From assembly GCA_017628025.1 (NCBI GenBank), contig JAGBZX010000031.1, positions 1 to 58,739 on the forward strand: 58,739 nucleotides of DNA. The letters run 5' to 3'. This stretch comes from Kiritimatiellia bacterium. GTDB taxonomy: Bacteria > Verrucomicrobiota > Kiritimatiellia > RFP12 > UBA1067. Below the pieces are notes generated by a model. It was not told the origin of the DNA. It ran no database searches and worked only from the letters and a program-made list of their open reading frames with translations. Position 1 is the stretch's first letter; each line of letters starts with the position of its first letter. Made by a program: the position numbers and the translations under genes. Of the stretch, positions 31,118-39,753 are shown piece after piece.

Positions 31118-32770
31118 TTACCTGCGAAAAATATTATCAAAGAGAATAGACTTTAAATAAACAACTCCAACGGAAAATCTTTCAAACGTCACCCCTGCGA
31201 AAAGTATGGGATGTAGTAATATTTTGCGCCACTTACCATTCTCAATAAAAACACCAATAAACCTGTAAAATGGAGAAAACTGCTTTTTCACAATCTCCTC
31301 GCCTCTCCATTTTGCCTTATATGGCGCAAAACTTTTAGTATAATATGCTTTCTTAGCAAGCATTTTCGAATATGTCAGATTCTTCTCATTATGAAACAAT
31401 GGCTCTTGAAGAACTTCGGCTTTAAAGCCTAATTTTTTAAATGTTATATCTAAATCCCAATCTTCAGGTCCTGCAAGAAGCGATTCATCATAACCACCAG
31501 TTTCTATAAGCGCCCTTTTTGAGAAAAGCCTCAACGCGTCAACGCATGTGCCATTGTAAAACGAACGCTCAAAATTTCTTACCTTTACTCTCCATGTTCC
31601 GCCTGTTCTTACCTCTGGCACCCAATAAGCATCTGCAGGCTTCTCACCAGTAATTTTTGAAATAACTTCTCTAATCGCAGACTCTGGCACTATCATATCA
31701 GCATCAAGCACCATCACCCAATCTGCCCTTGCATTCCTCCACCCTAAATTACGCTGCGCACTTCGCTCTGGACCTTTATTAAAAACTCTTGCTCCAAGAA
31801 ACGACGCTATTTCTTTAGTTTTGTCCGTTGAAGAATTGTCAACAACAATGGTCTCTATTAAACCGCCAAAAGGCTTAAATGCTTCAATAGCAGATGCAAT
31901 ATTTACTTCTTCATTCTTTGTTGTAACAACTATTGAAAGCCGGGGTTTTGAAAAAACAAGGCTTTGGCAATCTTTTTTTATCTGTTTTACAAGCTCTTCT
32001 TTCGACGCAAAAGTTTTTTCTTCTCTTATAAAGCGAATAAATTCGACTTCTAACACTTCTGCTTCAACGCCTTCGCCTGAAAGAAAATGAACTTCAAGCA
32101 TCGCCTCCTGCCACGCGTCAAAACCCATTGTCGGGGCCAATCCATAATTTGCTATTGCTTGTCGCCCATCTGCAAAAACCTCATAAACACCCTTTTTAAG
32201 CGGCAAATTAGGCACCCTTAGATTAACAGTAGCAAACCCTAACTTCGAACCTTCACCCTTACCGCTAACTATATCTCCCGTTACTCGATACGGGGAGGCT
32301 AACATTTTAGAAGCCTCTTCAATACGACCCTCCGATAATACTCGTCGAATACGCGAAGAAGAAATCTTTTCAGACGCCATCTCAGCATCTAAAACACGCT
32401 CAACCTTAAAACCGCGCTTCTCTAAGAAATCTGGCGAACCTAAAGCTCCCTTCCCAAAACGCCAATCCAAGCCACATCTCACAATAGAACCATCAAGATA
32501 TGTCGTAGCAAAATCTTCCGCAGACATTTCCGAAAGATTCTCATCAAAATCCAAAACGGTAACCTTAGCTCCCATTGATGCCTCAGAAATAGCCGCTATT
32601 CGCTCTTTTAGAGTCATCAAAAGAATAGGAGCTTTTGCAGAGCGAAAAAACGAAAGCGGATGTCTAGAGAACGTAATAACCTCATCAACACCTTGCAATA
32701 TGGCACGATGCCCTAAATGAACACCATCAAAAAAACCTATTGCAACACGTCTCTTGCCGGAATTATGCAT
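31118..32770 (-). CDS. ribF: RibF (riboflavin kinase / FMN adenylyltransferase) fused to a family 2 glycosyltransferase
   Basis: This is a 550-residue single frame. Residues about 8-270 match RibF: the adenylyltransferase motif GFFDGVHLGHR (HxGH at 18-21), ITFSRHPLSFF, ISSSRIRRVL, then the kinase part GDIVSGKGEGSKLGFATVNLR and GVYEVFADG. It should make FMN and FAD. Residues about 276-550 match GT2: LSIVVTTKNEE, IVVDNSSTDKTKEI, the metal-binding VLDADM (356-358), GPEDWDLDITFKKLG and a C-terminal hydrophobic stretch. GAGG lies seven bases before the ATG at 32770. This fusion is unusual. The reading is continuous, with no sign of a frameshift. Confidence 0.88.
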   Translation of the reverse strand: MHNSGKRRVAIGFFDGVHLGHRAILQGVDEVITFSRHPLSFFRSAKAPILLMTLKERIAAISEASMGAKVTVLDFDENLSEMSAEDFATTYLDGSIVRCGLDWRFGKGALGSPDFLEKRGFKVERVLDAEMASEKISSSRIRRVLSEGRIEEASKMLASPYRVTGDIVSGKGEGSKLGFATVNLRVPNLPLKKGVYEVFADGRQAIANYGLAPTMGFDAWQEAMLEVHFLSGEGVEAEVLEVEFIRFIREEKTFASKEELVKQIKKDCQSLVFSKPRLSIVVTTKNEEVNIASAIEAFKPFGGLIETIVVDNSSTDKTKEIASFLGARVFNKGPERSAQRNLGWRNARADWVMVLDADMIVPESAIREVISKITGEKPADAYWVPEVRTGGTWRVKVRNFERSFYNGTCVDALRLFSKRALIETGGYDESLLAGPEDWDLDITFKKLGFKAEVLQEPLFHNEKNLTYSKMLAKKAYYTKSFAPYKAKWRGEEIVKKQFSPFYRFIGVFIENGKWRKILLHPILFAGVTFERFSVGVVYLKSILFDNIFRR

Positions 32771-33402
32771 GAGGCTACCTCGCCAATCTCCATTTCGAGC
32801 AACTTATCGAATTTTATAGCATCTGCCACATCAAACTGACCTGTTTTTTCGCGCCTTAAACTTTCTAACGAGAAACCCATTGAATCAATAAGTGCGCGAA
32901 CTATCAAATTCTTATCGGCTCTTAATGCAAAGCGCTCGCCTTCAAAATTAATCTTGTATACATGGCTTAAAACTTGCTCATGAACACCTGTGTCGACAAT
33001 TTCATAAGTAGCAGAGCCTTCTTTTCTAATCGCAGCAAAGCGCGGCTCGACCAAAAACACATCACCCTTAAATTCGTTTAAATCTTTTATCTCACTAGCT
33101 GCTCCATCAATTGGTCTACCATTAACATCGCCAGTATCCGTTTTTAGACCAAATCTAACGCTGCCTGTATATTCGCGATCCGACGCCATTATCCTATCAA
33201 CGAATTTATTAGCATCATTAATTAAAAGAACCACTAACCCTGATGCCATTGTCTCCAACGAACCACCGTGACCGACTTTAACGAGGTTAAACTTTCGTTT
33301 GACCGTCTTTATTATCGTTGAAAATGGGATGCCTGCTGGTTTATCTACTGGTAAAAAACCATGCGTTCGTTCTAATATCCCTATCTGCATCAAATTAGCC
33401 AT
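32737..33402 (-). CDS. truB: TruB-like tRNA pseudouridine synthase with altered catalytic motif
   Basis: This 221-residue TruB-family protein has VDKPAGIPFSTIIKTVKR, the VGHGG loop, the REYTGSVRFGLKTDTGDVNGRPI segment and VRALIDSMG. The universal GTLDP/GALDP catalytic loop reads GSLET, so the nucleophilic Asp is Glu50, and the Tyr of the YIR motif is Val. It is also shorter than typical TruB (about 300) and lacks a PUA domain. It may be a weak or inactive synthase that still binds tRNA as a chaperone. The position beside ribF and fmt is the usual housekeeping context. A GGAG site precedes the ATG. Confidence 0.85.
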   Translation of the reverse strand: MANLMQIGILERTHGFLPVDKPAGIPFSTIIKTVKRKFNLVKVGHGGSLETMASGLVVLLINDANKFVDRIMASDREYTGSVRFGLKTDTGDVNGRPIDGAASEIKDLNEFKGDVFLVEPRFAAIRKEGSATYEIVDTGVHEQVLSHVYKINFEGERFALRADKNLIVRALIDSMGFSLESLRREKTGQFDVADAIKFDKLLEMEIGEVASCIIPARDVLQ

Positions 33403-33405
33403 TTT

Positions 33406-34386
33406 TTACTCCATTAGAAGCATATCTTCAAAGGGTATCAACTGGCGCCCTCTCAAGAAAGCACTGCCAGTCATCGCAGAGCCACCTTCTGGCTTTAATT
33501 CTGTAAGAACAAGCGCAGTATCGTGAGTTTTTACTATAGGCCCATCCTTATCTAATGCTAAAACCGTACCAGGGGTAGCACCAATCCATTCAGGAAGAAT
33601 TTTAGCAAAACGAGCTCTTAATACACCAACTCGCCCAGTAGAACCTTTTCTACGGAAACGCTGGGGTAAAAAAGAATAACAACCAGGCCACGGGAAGTAT
33701 GCTCTAATTTTGCGCTCAATAACAAGCGTAGTTTCATCCCAATTTATTAGACCATCAGTTTTCTTTAACTTATGAGCGTAAGTAGCATCGCTATTATTTT
33801 GAGCAACGGGAGGTGGGAGTTGATTCGAACCTAATCTGACTAGCGTCGTTGCAAGCGTAACACCGCCAGAAATAGACAAATAATCCATTAGTTGGCCGCC
33901 TGTTACATCAGAGTAAATAGGCTCATACGCCTGCTTTAAAATGGGGCCATCGTCCATCCCCTCTCCCATTTTCATTACACTGACACCAGTTATTTTATCA
34001 CCAGCTGCTAAGGCGGCAACGACAGGAGAAGCTCCGCGATACTTTGGCAACAACGAGAAATGACAATTTATACACCCGAAAAGAGGCATTTTCAAAAGCT
34101 CTTTCTTAAGGAACTGCCCAAAGGCAACAACCGCTATGACATCAGCCTTCCATGCGCGAATTACACTTATTGCCTCTGGAGCATTTACATTTTCAGGCTT
34201 GATAATCTCTTTTATTCCACTGTCTTGTGCAAATTGGGCACAAGGACATGGAGTAAGAACCTTCCCGCGTCCGACGGGACGATCAGGCTGAGTCACGACG
34301 CCAACTACATCGAGACTTTTTTCCCTTAATAGCGCCTTAAGACATATTGCCGACGCTTGGGACGAACCCATAAAAACTACTCTCAT
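33406..34386 (-). CDS. fmt: Methionyl-tRNA formyltransferase
   Basis: This 326-residue enzyme formylates initiator Met-tRNA from 10-formyl-THF. Family landmarks are VVFMGSSQAS, VVTQPDRPVGRGK, VVAFGQFLKKELL, the active-site NCHFSLLPKYRGASP (Asn-x-His and SLLPxxRG), and MDDGPILKQ. The C-terminal tRNA-binding domain contains INWDETTLVIERKIRAYFPWPG. It has no ribosome site: a TGATATAAT box ends eight bases before the ATG and overlaps the HNH gene stop. It is followed by truB. Confidence 0.93.
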   Translation of the reverse strand: MRVVFMGSSQASAICLKALLREKSLDVVGVVTQPDRPVGRGKVLTPCPCAQFAQDSGIKEIIKPENVNAPEAISVIRAWKADVIAVVAFGQFLKKELLKMPLFGCINCHFSLLPKYRGASPVVAALAAGDKITGVSVMKMGEGMDDGPILKQAYEPIYSDVTGGQLMDYLSISGGVTLATTLVRLGSNQLPPPVAQNNSDATYAHKLKKTDGLINWDETTLVIERKIRAYFPWPGCYSFLPQRFRRKGSTGRVGVLRARFAKILPEWIGATPGTVLALDKDGPIVKTHDTALVLTELKPEGGSAMTGSAFLRGRQLIPFEDMLLME

Positions 34387-34394
34387 AAGCGGAT

Positions 34395-34403
34395 ATTATA
34401 TCA
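34395..34403 (-). promoter_or_regulatory. Extended -10 box (TGATATAAT) of fmt, overlapping the HNH stop codon
   Basis: TGATATAAT ends 8 bases before the fmt ATG (gap ATCCGCTT, no ribosome site). The TAA in the box is the stop codon of the HNH gene. Confidence 0.6.
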
Positions 34404-34707
34404 TATTCTCAGGACCCTGAGGAAAAAGGCCTTCTAATATTTGCTCCACTGGCGTGTATGCCTTTTTATTGTTATTACACTCTTTACAACAAGGCACGCA
34501 ATTGCCGCGCGTAGATTTACCTCCGCGGGAGACTGGGATTTTATGATCCATCGTCAACTCCTCGGCACCAACAACTTTGTGGCAATAATAACACTCGCCC
34601 TTTTGCAAAAGAGCGCGCCACCAGTCTGTTTTACGCAACTGGCGAGCTTTTTCCCTCTCGCGTCGAATATGCGTAGGGTCTGATTTTATATCTATCCAAT
34701 CATCCAT
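34396..34707 (-). CDS. HNH endonuclease family protein
   Basis: This 103-residue protein has the HNH nuclease core: CYYCHKVV, the MDHKIPVSRGG His motif, and NCVPCCKECNNNKKAYTP with the second Cys pair. The zinc-finger-like CxxC...CxxC holds the fold. Small proteins of this type are common and usually have unknown target preference. It overlaps the DnaJ-like gene by eight bases, so it belongs to the tsaE operon rather than to a mobile element. Confidence 0.9.
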   Translation of the reverse strand: MDDWIDIKSDPTHIRREREKARQLRKTDWWRALLQKGECYYCHKVVGAEELTMDHKIPVSRGGKSTRGNCVPCCKECNNNKKAYTPVEQILEGLFPQGPENMI

Positions 34708-35080
34708 TTCTACGACGTTTTATTTCTTCCCATGCTGCATTTATTCTTGCCATATTTTTATTGGCTCGATCAAGCTTATCGTCTGTTAATCCGCTAGCGC
34801 GCAAGATGTCTGGATGATATTTTTTAGCCAACTCTCTATATGCCGCACTTATTTTTGATAATGAATCAGTCTCTTTAACTCCTAAAACATCATAGGGGTT
34901 TTCTTGATAATTAGAGGCTTGCGGCTTTTGATGAGAAGCTTTATGGTATATAGTTCTAAAATAAATTTTCTTTTGAACCAAATACCCAACATAACCACCA
35001 ATGATAGCTCCTATTAAGCTACCCTTTGATATTATCGAGCCAATTAATGACCCTATGATAGAACCAATAAAAGAGTTCAC
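34700..35080 (-). CDS. DnaJ-domain protein with N-terminal glycine-zipper membrane segment
   Basis: This 126-residue protein starts with a Gly-zipper membrane stretch (GSIIGSLIGSIISKGSLIGAI, about 6-40). The C-terminus is a J domain: NPYDVLGVKETDSLSKISAAYRELAKKYHPDIL with the HPD tripeptide. It should stimulate a DnaK-type ATPase at the membrane. The order (membrane segment then C-terminal J domain) recalls DjlA without its TerB domain. The start is a GTG overlapping the tsaE stop (GTGA). Confidence 0.87.
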   Translation of the reverse strand: MNSFIGSIIGSLIGSIISKGSLIGAIIGGYVGYLVQKKIYFRTIYHKASHQKPQASNYQENPYDVLGVKETDSLSKISAAYRELAKKYHPDILRASGLTDDKLDRANKNMARINAAWEEIKRRRNG

Positions 35081-35496
35081 TTAAACTCCACCGTCCGTTC
35101 TTCCTCGCCAACCATATGACGAAAAATAATATGCCTTGCATCTTGAGGAATAAGTTCTGGTGCGCGTTCTGGCCACTCAACGACAATTATATCACCTCTA
35201 TCAAGAAAATCTTCCCATCCAACAGAAATAACATCTTGCCAATTATCAAGACGATATAAATCCATATGAACGAGAGAGCGATCTACGCCAAGATGCTCTT
35301 GAACAATACAAAAGGTTGGCGATGTTACTCTTCCAGGAAGTTTAAGAGCAGCGCATAGCCCCTGCGTAAACGTTGTTTTCCCAGCGCCTAAATCACCTTC
35401 TAAACAAATAACATCTCCTGGCTTAAGCTCTTGAGCAAGCTTTGCAGCCAACTCCCATGTCTCTTCCACGCTGCTTACTTTAAATAGACCTGTCAT
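35077..35496 (-). CDS. tsaE: tRNA threonylcarbamoyladenosine biosynthesis ATPase TsaE
   Basis: This 139-residue P-loop protein is needed with TsaB/TsaC/TsaD for the t6A37 modification of tRNA. It has CLEGDLGAGKTTFTQGL (Walker A), VTSPTFCIVQEH, VHMDLYRL and the C-terminal IIVVEWPERA. It is joined by ATGA and GTGA overlaps to its neighbours; TsaB and TsaD are not in the window. Confidence 0.93.
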   Translation of the reverse strand: MTGLFKVSSVEETWELAAKLAQELKPGDVICLEGDLGAGKTTFTQGLCAALKLPGRVTSPTFCIVQEHLGVDRSLVHMDLYRLDNWQDVISVGWEDFLDRGDIIVVEWPERAPELIPQDARHIIFRHMVGEEERTVEFK

Positions 35497-36419
35497 TTAA
35501 ACATCCCATCATTAAGAAGCTCTGTAAAACACGCTTTTATATACTCTAAAGAACAAGCCGAAGAATGCGGCATACAAACTAAATTATCTGGAAGATTCTT
35601 TTTCGAAAGAATACCATTTTTTGCCGTAGAATCAAATGACGCTTTAAACGTTGGCTCGTTTTTAAAAACATCAAGATACGCACCAGCAATCCTCTTTTTA
35701 TTTAATGCTTTTATTAAAGCTTTTTCATCTATCGCATTACCTCGTCCGATGTTAATTATGACAGCTTTTTTCGGCAATAATGAAATAAATTTTTCATCGA
35801 TTATATTATTTGTTTCCTTCGAGGAAGGCAATGCAAGAATTACCCAATCTGCATTATTTACATCTTTTGGCATTGCCTTAATGTTTGCTCTGCCATAACC
35901 TTTAGATTCGACGCCTAGCATCTTAAGCTTTTCGCCTATCTTTGAGCCAATTTTGCCGTTGCCAATAATCACTGCTTTTGTGCCTGAAATTAAAAAGCAT
36001 CTAGATGAAACAAAAGATCTAGGCCACGATAGCGAAGAAACGCGACCATTGCGCTCTACTGCGAAAAATCCCCGCGCCCAAGCAAGCATAAACGCTAGAA
36101 CGCTTTCGGCTATAATATCTCCGTGGAAATGACCGAAATGAACATTTACGCCTTTAGGTGCTAATGAGGAAACTAGCTCTTTACCAGCTGCAGGAGTTGC
36201 CACCAATCTAAGGTGCGGTGCTTTTAAGTACCACTCCTCATCAAAACGCCAGGTTATTACATGGGTAGCCTCATTTAAGTGCGCTAGAAAACTCTTCTCG
36301 CTTTTCGCTTCTAGAACTTTAACACCGCGTTTAGGAAGTATCGCCTTTAAATACGCGATATCTTGAGCGTTCGCACGAAAGCACTTTTCAGGCCACCTGA
36401 GCCAGACTAGCACGTTCAC
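35493..36419 (-). CDS. D-2-hydroxyacid dehydrogenase family protein
   Basis: This 308-residue NAD-binding oxidoreductase has the Rossmann GNGKIGSKIGEKLKMLG loop near residue 150, ALPSSKETNNIIDEKFISLLPKKAVIINIGRG with the catalytic-region Arg, YLDVFKNEP with the active-site Glu, and the HSSA His near the C-terminus. It may reduce hydroxypyruvate, glyoxylate or a related 2-oxoacid; the substrate is unknown. The start is a GTG overlapping the fadD stop (GTGA). Confidence 0.85.
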   Translation of the reverse strand: MNVLVWLRWPEKCFRANAQDIAYLKAILPKRGVKVLEAKSEKSFLAHLNEATHVITWRFDEEWYLKAPHLRLVATPAAGKELVSSLAPKGVNVHFGHFHGDIIAESVLAFMLAWARGFFAVERNGRVSSLSWPRSFVSSRCFLISGTKAVIIGNGKIGSKIGEKLKMLGVESKGYGRANIKAMPKDVNNADWVILALPSSKETNNIIDEKFISLLPKKAVIINIGRGNAIDEKALIKALNKKRIAGAYLDVFKNEPTFKASFDSTAKNGILSKKNLPDNLVCMPHSSACSLEYIKACFTELLNDGMFK

Positions 36420-38095
36420 TCGTCAAGCACTCCCTTGTAAGCTACGCGACGGACCTTACCAATTGATGTACGTTCGAGCGGCTCTCTCTTAATTAGAACT
36501 TTGCGAATGCGTTTATAATCAGCTAATTCTGCGCACTTCTCTTGCGCACGCTTAATTGTAATACGCTCAACTTCACTCCAATCAGGCAATTTACCACCGT
36601 TCTCTTCCTTGAAGAGATCTTCATTTGGATAAATAACAGCACCAACCTTTTCACCAGGATCATTACCCTGAGTATAGCCAATAACAACTACATCTTGAAC
36701 ATACGGCTCTTTTGCAATTGTTATTTCAACTTCTTCTGGATAAATATTTTTACCTTCTCTATTTACAATAAGAGCTTTTTTGCGCCCACGAATATAAATT
36801 AAACCTTTTTCATCCATTGAGGCCAAATCGCCAGTTCTAAGCCAAAGACCGCCCTTGCCATCGTCCTCAAAAGCTTCTGCTGTTGCTTCTGGATTATGGA
36901 AGTAACCCTTCATAACATTAGGACCTTTAACTTGTAGCTCGCCTACGCCCTGATCGCTAACATCGGCTAATCTTACTTCTACTCCCTTGCACGGCAAACC
37001 TATCGTTCCAATTTCGCGAACTTCAGGCGGGCAAACGCTAACTACTGGAGCACACTCTGTTAAACCATAACCTTCAAGGAAACGAACATGAATCCGGTTA
37101 AAGCTTTCCATTACATTGCGCGGGCAAGGCGCGCCACCAGTAACCATAAAGCGCAATTTGCCTCCAAGTTTTAGCTTCACCATATGCATCACAGGTCCTC
37201 TCAAGCCAATCTTCATTAGGAATTGAGCGACCTTTGATTTTCTCAAGCCTTCTTCAATCTTGGCATGAAGCTTTTCTGCCAAAAGCGGAACGGCCAAAAG
37301 AACTGTTGGCTTTAATTGACGAATATCCTGACCTACCGTTCTTAATGACTGAACGAAATACATCGCTGCCCCCGTAAACATTGGAGCAACAAAGTTACCT
37401 GCAAATGAAAACGCATGGAAAAGCGGCAGCACAACGAGAAAAGAGTCTTTAGAATTAATCGGAGCACCGAATATCTCTAACGCTCCTGCAATATCTGAAC
37501 AGAAATTGTTGTGCGTAAGCATCGCTCCCTTAGGCTTTCCAGTAGTGCCAGAAGTATAGATAATTGACGCAATATCGTCGTCTTGAGGTTTTGAGGACTC
37601 AAACCAAGTCTTCACTCCTACAATACGAAGTTTTTCATATTCAACAACCTTAACGCGCTCGTCAATAAGCTGCCCTTCGTTAATCTTTCCATCAACAATG
37701 ACAATGCCTCTAAGATCCGGAAGCTCTGGAGCTATTTTCATCATCATCATAAGATGCTGAGTATCAGTAGTTACAACTGTAACTTTTGCATCTTTAAGAA
37801 TGTATGAAACTTCATCTTTATGAAGCTTGGGATCTACGGGGACAACGCTAATACCTGCAGCAGCTTGAGCTAGATAGGACTCAATCCATTGAGTGCAATT
37901 GCCGAGAATAATCGCGGTATTTTCTTCTTTGGGTTTGATAGAGAAATTCTGATTATAACCTTCTGCAACTTCACTAGCTGTATCAAGAAGCTCTTTCCAA
38001 GTAGTAACGGCCCACGCGTCATCTTTACTATACTTCATGGCTATGCCAGAAGGACTAGTGCTTACGCGCTTTTCAATTAGATCCCTAATCGTCAT
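36416..38095 (-). CDS. fadD: Long-chain acyl-CoA synthetase (AMP-binding)
   Basis: This 559-residue adenylate-forming enzyme activates fatty acids to acyl-CoA. Visible motifs are IIYTSGTTGKPKGAMLTHNN (P-loop), FLEGYGLTECAPVVS, LWLRTGDLASMDEKGLIYI and GRKKALIVNREGKNIYPEEVE (hinge and A10 region with the catalytic Lys later). It lies in an operon with accD and accA, so membrane lipid turnover or synthesis is the likely role. AAAGGAG precedes the ATG. Confidence 0.9.
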   Translation of the reverse strand: MTIRDLIEKRVSTSPSGIAMKYSKDDAWAVTTWKELLDTASEVAEGYNQNFSIKPKEENTAIILGNCTQWIESYLAQAAAGISVVPVDPKLHKDEVSYILKDAKVTVVTTDTQHLMMMMKIAPELPDLRGIVIVDGKINEGQLIDERVKVVEYEKLRIVGVKTWFESSKPQDDDIASIIYTSGTTGKPKGAMLTHNNFCSDIAGALEIFGAPINSKDSFLVVLPLFHAFSFAGNFVAPMFTGAAMYFVQSLRTVGQDIRQLKPTVLLAVPLLAEKLHAKIEEGLRKSKVAQFLMKIGLRGPVMHMVKLKLGGKLRFMVTGGAPCPRNVMESFNRIHVRFLEGYGLTECAPVVSVCPPEVREIGTIGLPCKGVEVRLADVSDQGVGELQVKGPNVMKGYFHNPEATAEAFEDDGKGGLWLRTGDLASMDEKGLIYIRGRKKALIVNREGKNIYPEEVEITIAKEPYVQDVVVIGYTQGNDPGEKVGAVIYPNEDLFKEENGGKLPDWSEVERITIKRAQEKCAELADYKRIRKVLIKREPLERTSIGKVRRVAYKGVLDE

Positions 38096-38111
38096 AAAAC
38101 TCCTTTTATGA

Positions 38112-38903
38112 TTAATTAAAGCGCCCCATAGCTACAAATTTATCGTAACGCTTTTGTACGAGTTCTTCAACAGGCAATTTCGTTAACTCTTTAAGTTTGG
38201 CAATAACGGCGCGTTTGATTTTTAAGCACGCAGATTTTACATTCTTATGAGCGCCGCCTTTGGGCTCTGGCACCACCTCATCGATAGCACCTAATGCTAA
38301 AAGATCTGTAGCTGTTATCTTCAATGCTTCAGCCGCCTCTGGCGCTTTTGAGCCATCACGCCAAAGAATGCCAGCACAACCTTCTGGAGAAATGACTGAA
38401 TAAACGGCATTTTCCAACATAAGGATTTTATCACCAACTGCAATAGCTAGCGCTCCACCGCTACCGCCTTCACCAGTAACAACAACTACTACCGGCGTCT
38501 TAAGAGCAGAGAAAAACTCTAGCGACTTAGCAATGGCTTCTGCTTGGCCGCGCTCTTCTGCTTCGCGACCTGGATACGCGCCAGGGGTATCGACAAAGGT
38601 AACTACTGGCATATGAAAACGTTCTGCCAAAGACGCTAAACGCATCGCCTTTCTATAGCCATCAGGGCATGCCATACCAAAATTAGAAGCCATATTCTCT
38701 TCTACAGTAGCACCCTTGTTGTGACCTAGAACTACGCACCTAAAATCACCTATTTTAGCTACGCCGCCAACTAGACCTCTGTCATCATTAACGAGTCTAT
38801 CGCCATGGAGTTCTTCGAAATCATCACAAACAAATTTCGCAAACTCATTAAAATGTGGGCGACGCGGATCGCGCGCGATTTTTACTTTATCCATTGCATT
38901 CAT
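38112..38903 (-). CDS. accA: Acetyl-CoA carboxylase, carboxyltransferase alpha subunit
   Basis: This 263-residue subunit transfers the carboxyl group from carboxybiotin to acetyl-CoA, the first step of fatty-acid synthesis. Landmarks are RDPRRPHFNEFAKFVCDDFEELHGDR, VTFVDTPGAYPGREAEERGQ, GEGGSGGALAIAVGD and SVISPEGCAGILW. The N-terminal helical part of longer AccA proteins (about 60 residues) is missing. It overlaps accD by ATGA. Confidence 0.95.
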   Translation of the reverse strand: MNAMDKVKIARDPRRPHFNEFAKFVCDDFEELHGDRLVNDDRGLVGGVAKIGDFRCVVLGHNKGATVEENMASNFGMACPDGYRKAMRLASLAERFHMPVVTFVDTPGAYPGREAEERGQAEAIAKSLEFFSALKTPVVVVVTGEGGSGGALAIAVGDKILMLENAVYSVISPEGCAGILWRDGSKAPEAAEALKITATDLLALGAIDEVVPEPKGGAHKNVKSACLKIKRAVIAKLKELTKLPVEELVQKRYDKFVAMGRFN

Positions 38904-39736
38904 TTTGAAACTCCAAAAAGGTCAAGAAGTTTAACGATAAAGCCCTTCATTTCTGAACGAGCAACAACGCGGTCAATAAAACCGTGCTTCAAAAGATATT
39001 CCGCAGATTGGAAATCTTCTGGTAATTTTTGACGAATCGTATTTTCAATAACACGACGACCAGCAAAACCGATTAAAGCTCGAGGCTCTGTAATATTAAC
39101 ATCACCAAGCATAGCATATGATGCCGATACGCCTCCCGTCGTAGGATCTGTAAGAACTGAAATAAACGGTAGCCCCGCTGCTTTCAGTCGCTGAATTGCT
39201 GCGCTTGTCTTAGCCATCTGCATAAGAGAGAGTATGCCTTCATGCATTCTCGCGCCACCAGATGCTGAGAAAATAATAAGCGCGCGGCGTTCTGCTAAAG
39301 CAGTTTCAGCAGCAACTGTAATTTTCTCGCCAGCTCCGGTTCCTAGTGAGCCTCCCATAAAGGAAAAATCCATAACACCAAGAACTGACTTAAAGCCTCC
39401 AATCGTACAACGACCAGTAACTACCGATTCTTTTTCGCCAGTCTTCTTCATCGCCGCCTCAACCTTGGAGCGATAGTCGCCAGCTGCATCACGGAACTTA
39501 AGATGATCAGAATAGCTTATCTCTGGAGAAAGCTCTTCGAACGAGCCCTCATCAGCCATACGAGCAATACGCTCGCGAGCAGAGAGCCTGCCGTGATAAT
39601 TGCATTTTGGGCAAATAGAATCATTCTTCTTCCACTGAGCCTTAGAGAAGTGGCTATTGCATTTTGGACAAATAGCCCAAATAGCCTTTGCTGGAGGCAC
39701 GGCAGATTTTTCTGTTTTTGGTTCAAACCAACCCAT
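38900..39736 (-). CDS. accD: Acetyl-CoA carboxylase, carboxyltransferase beta subunit
   Basis: This 278-residue protein has the four-Cys zinc finger CPKCNSHF...CPKCNYHG near the N-terminus (about 23-45), the crotonase-like core VMDFSFMGGSLG, IFSASGGARMHEGILSLMQMAKTSAA, and a late Gly-Gly-Val loop TDPTTGGVSASYAMLGD. It works with AccA encoded next to it. TTAGGAGAT precedes the ATG. Confidence 0.95.
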   Translation of the reverse strand: MGWFEPKTEKSAVPPAKAIWAICPKCNSHFSKAQWKKNDSICPKCNYHGRLSARERIARMADEGSFEELSPEISYSDHLKFRDAAGDYRSKVEAAMKKTGEKESVVTGRCTIGGFKSVLGVMDFSFMGGSLGTGAGEKITVAAETALAERRALIIFSASGGARMHEGILSLMQMAKTSAAIQRLKAAGLPFISVLTDPTTGGVSASYAMLGDVNITEPRALIGFAGRRVIENTIRQKLPEDFQSAEYLLKHGFIDRVVARSEMKGFIVKLLDLFGVSK

Positions 39737-39753
39737 GTTTCATCTCCTAATTT

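Noticed and set aside
33825..33850. tRNA-like TTCGAAC stretch
   Set aside because: It lies inside the fmt coding sequence and no acceptor or anticodon stems can be formed around it.
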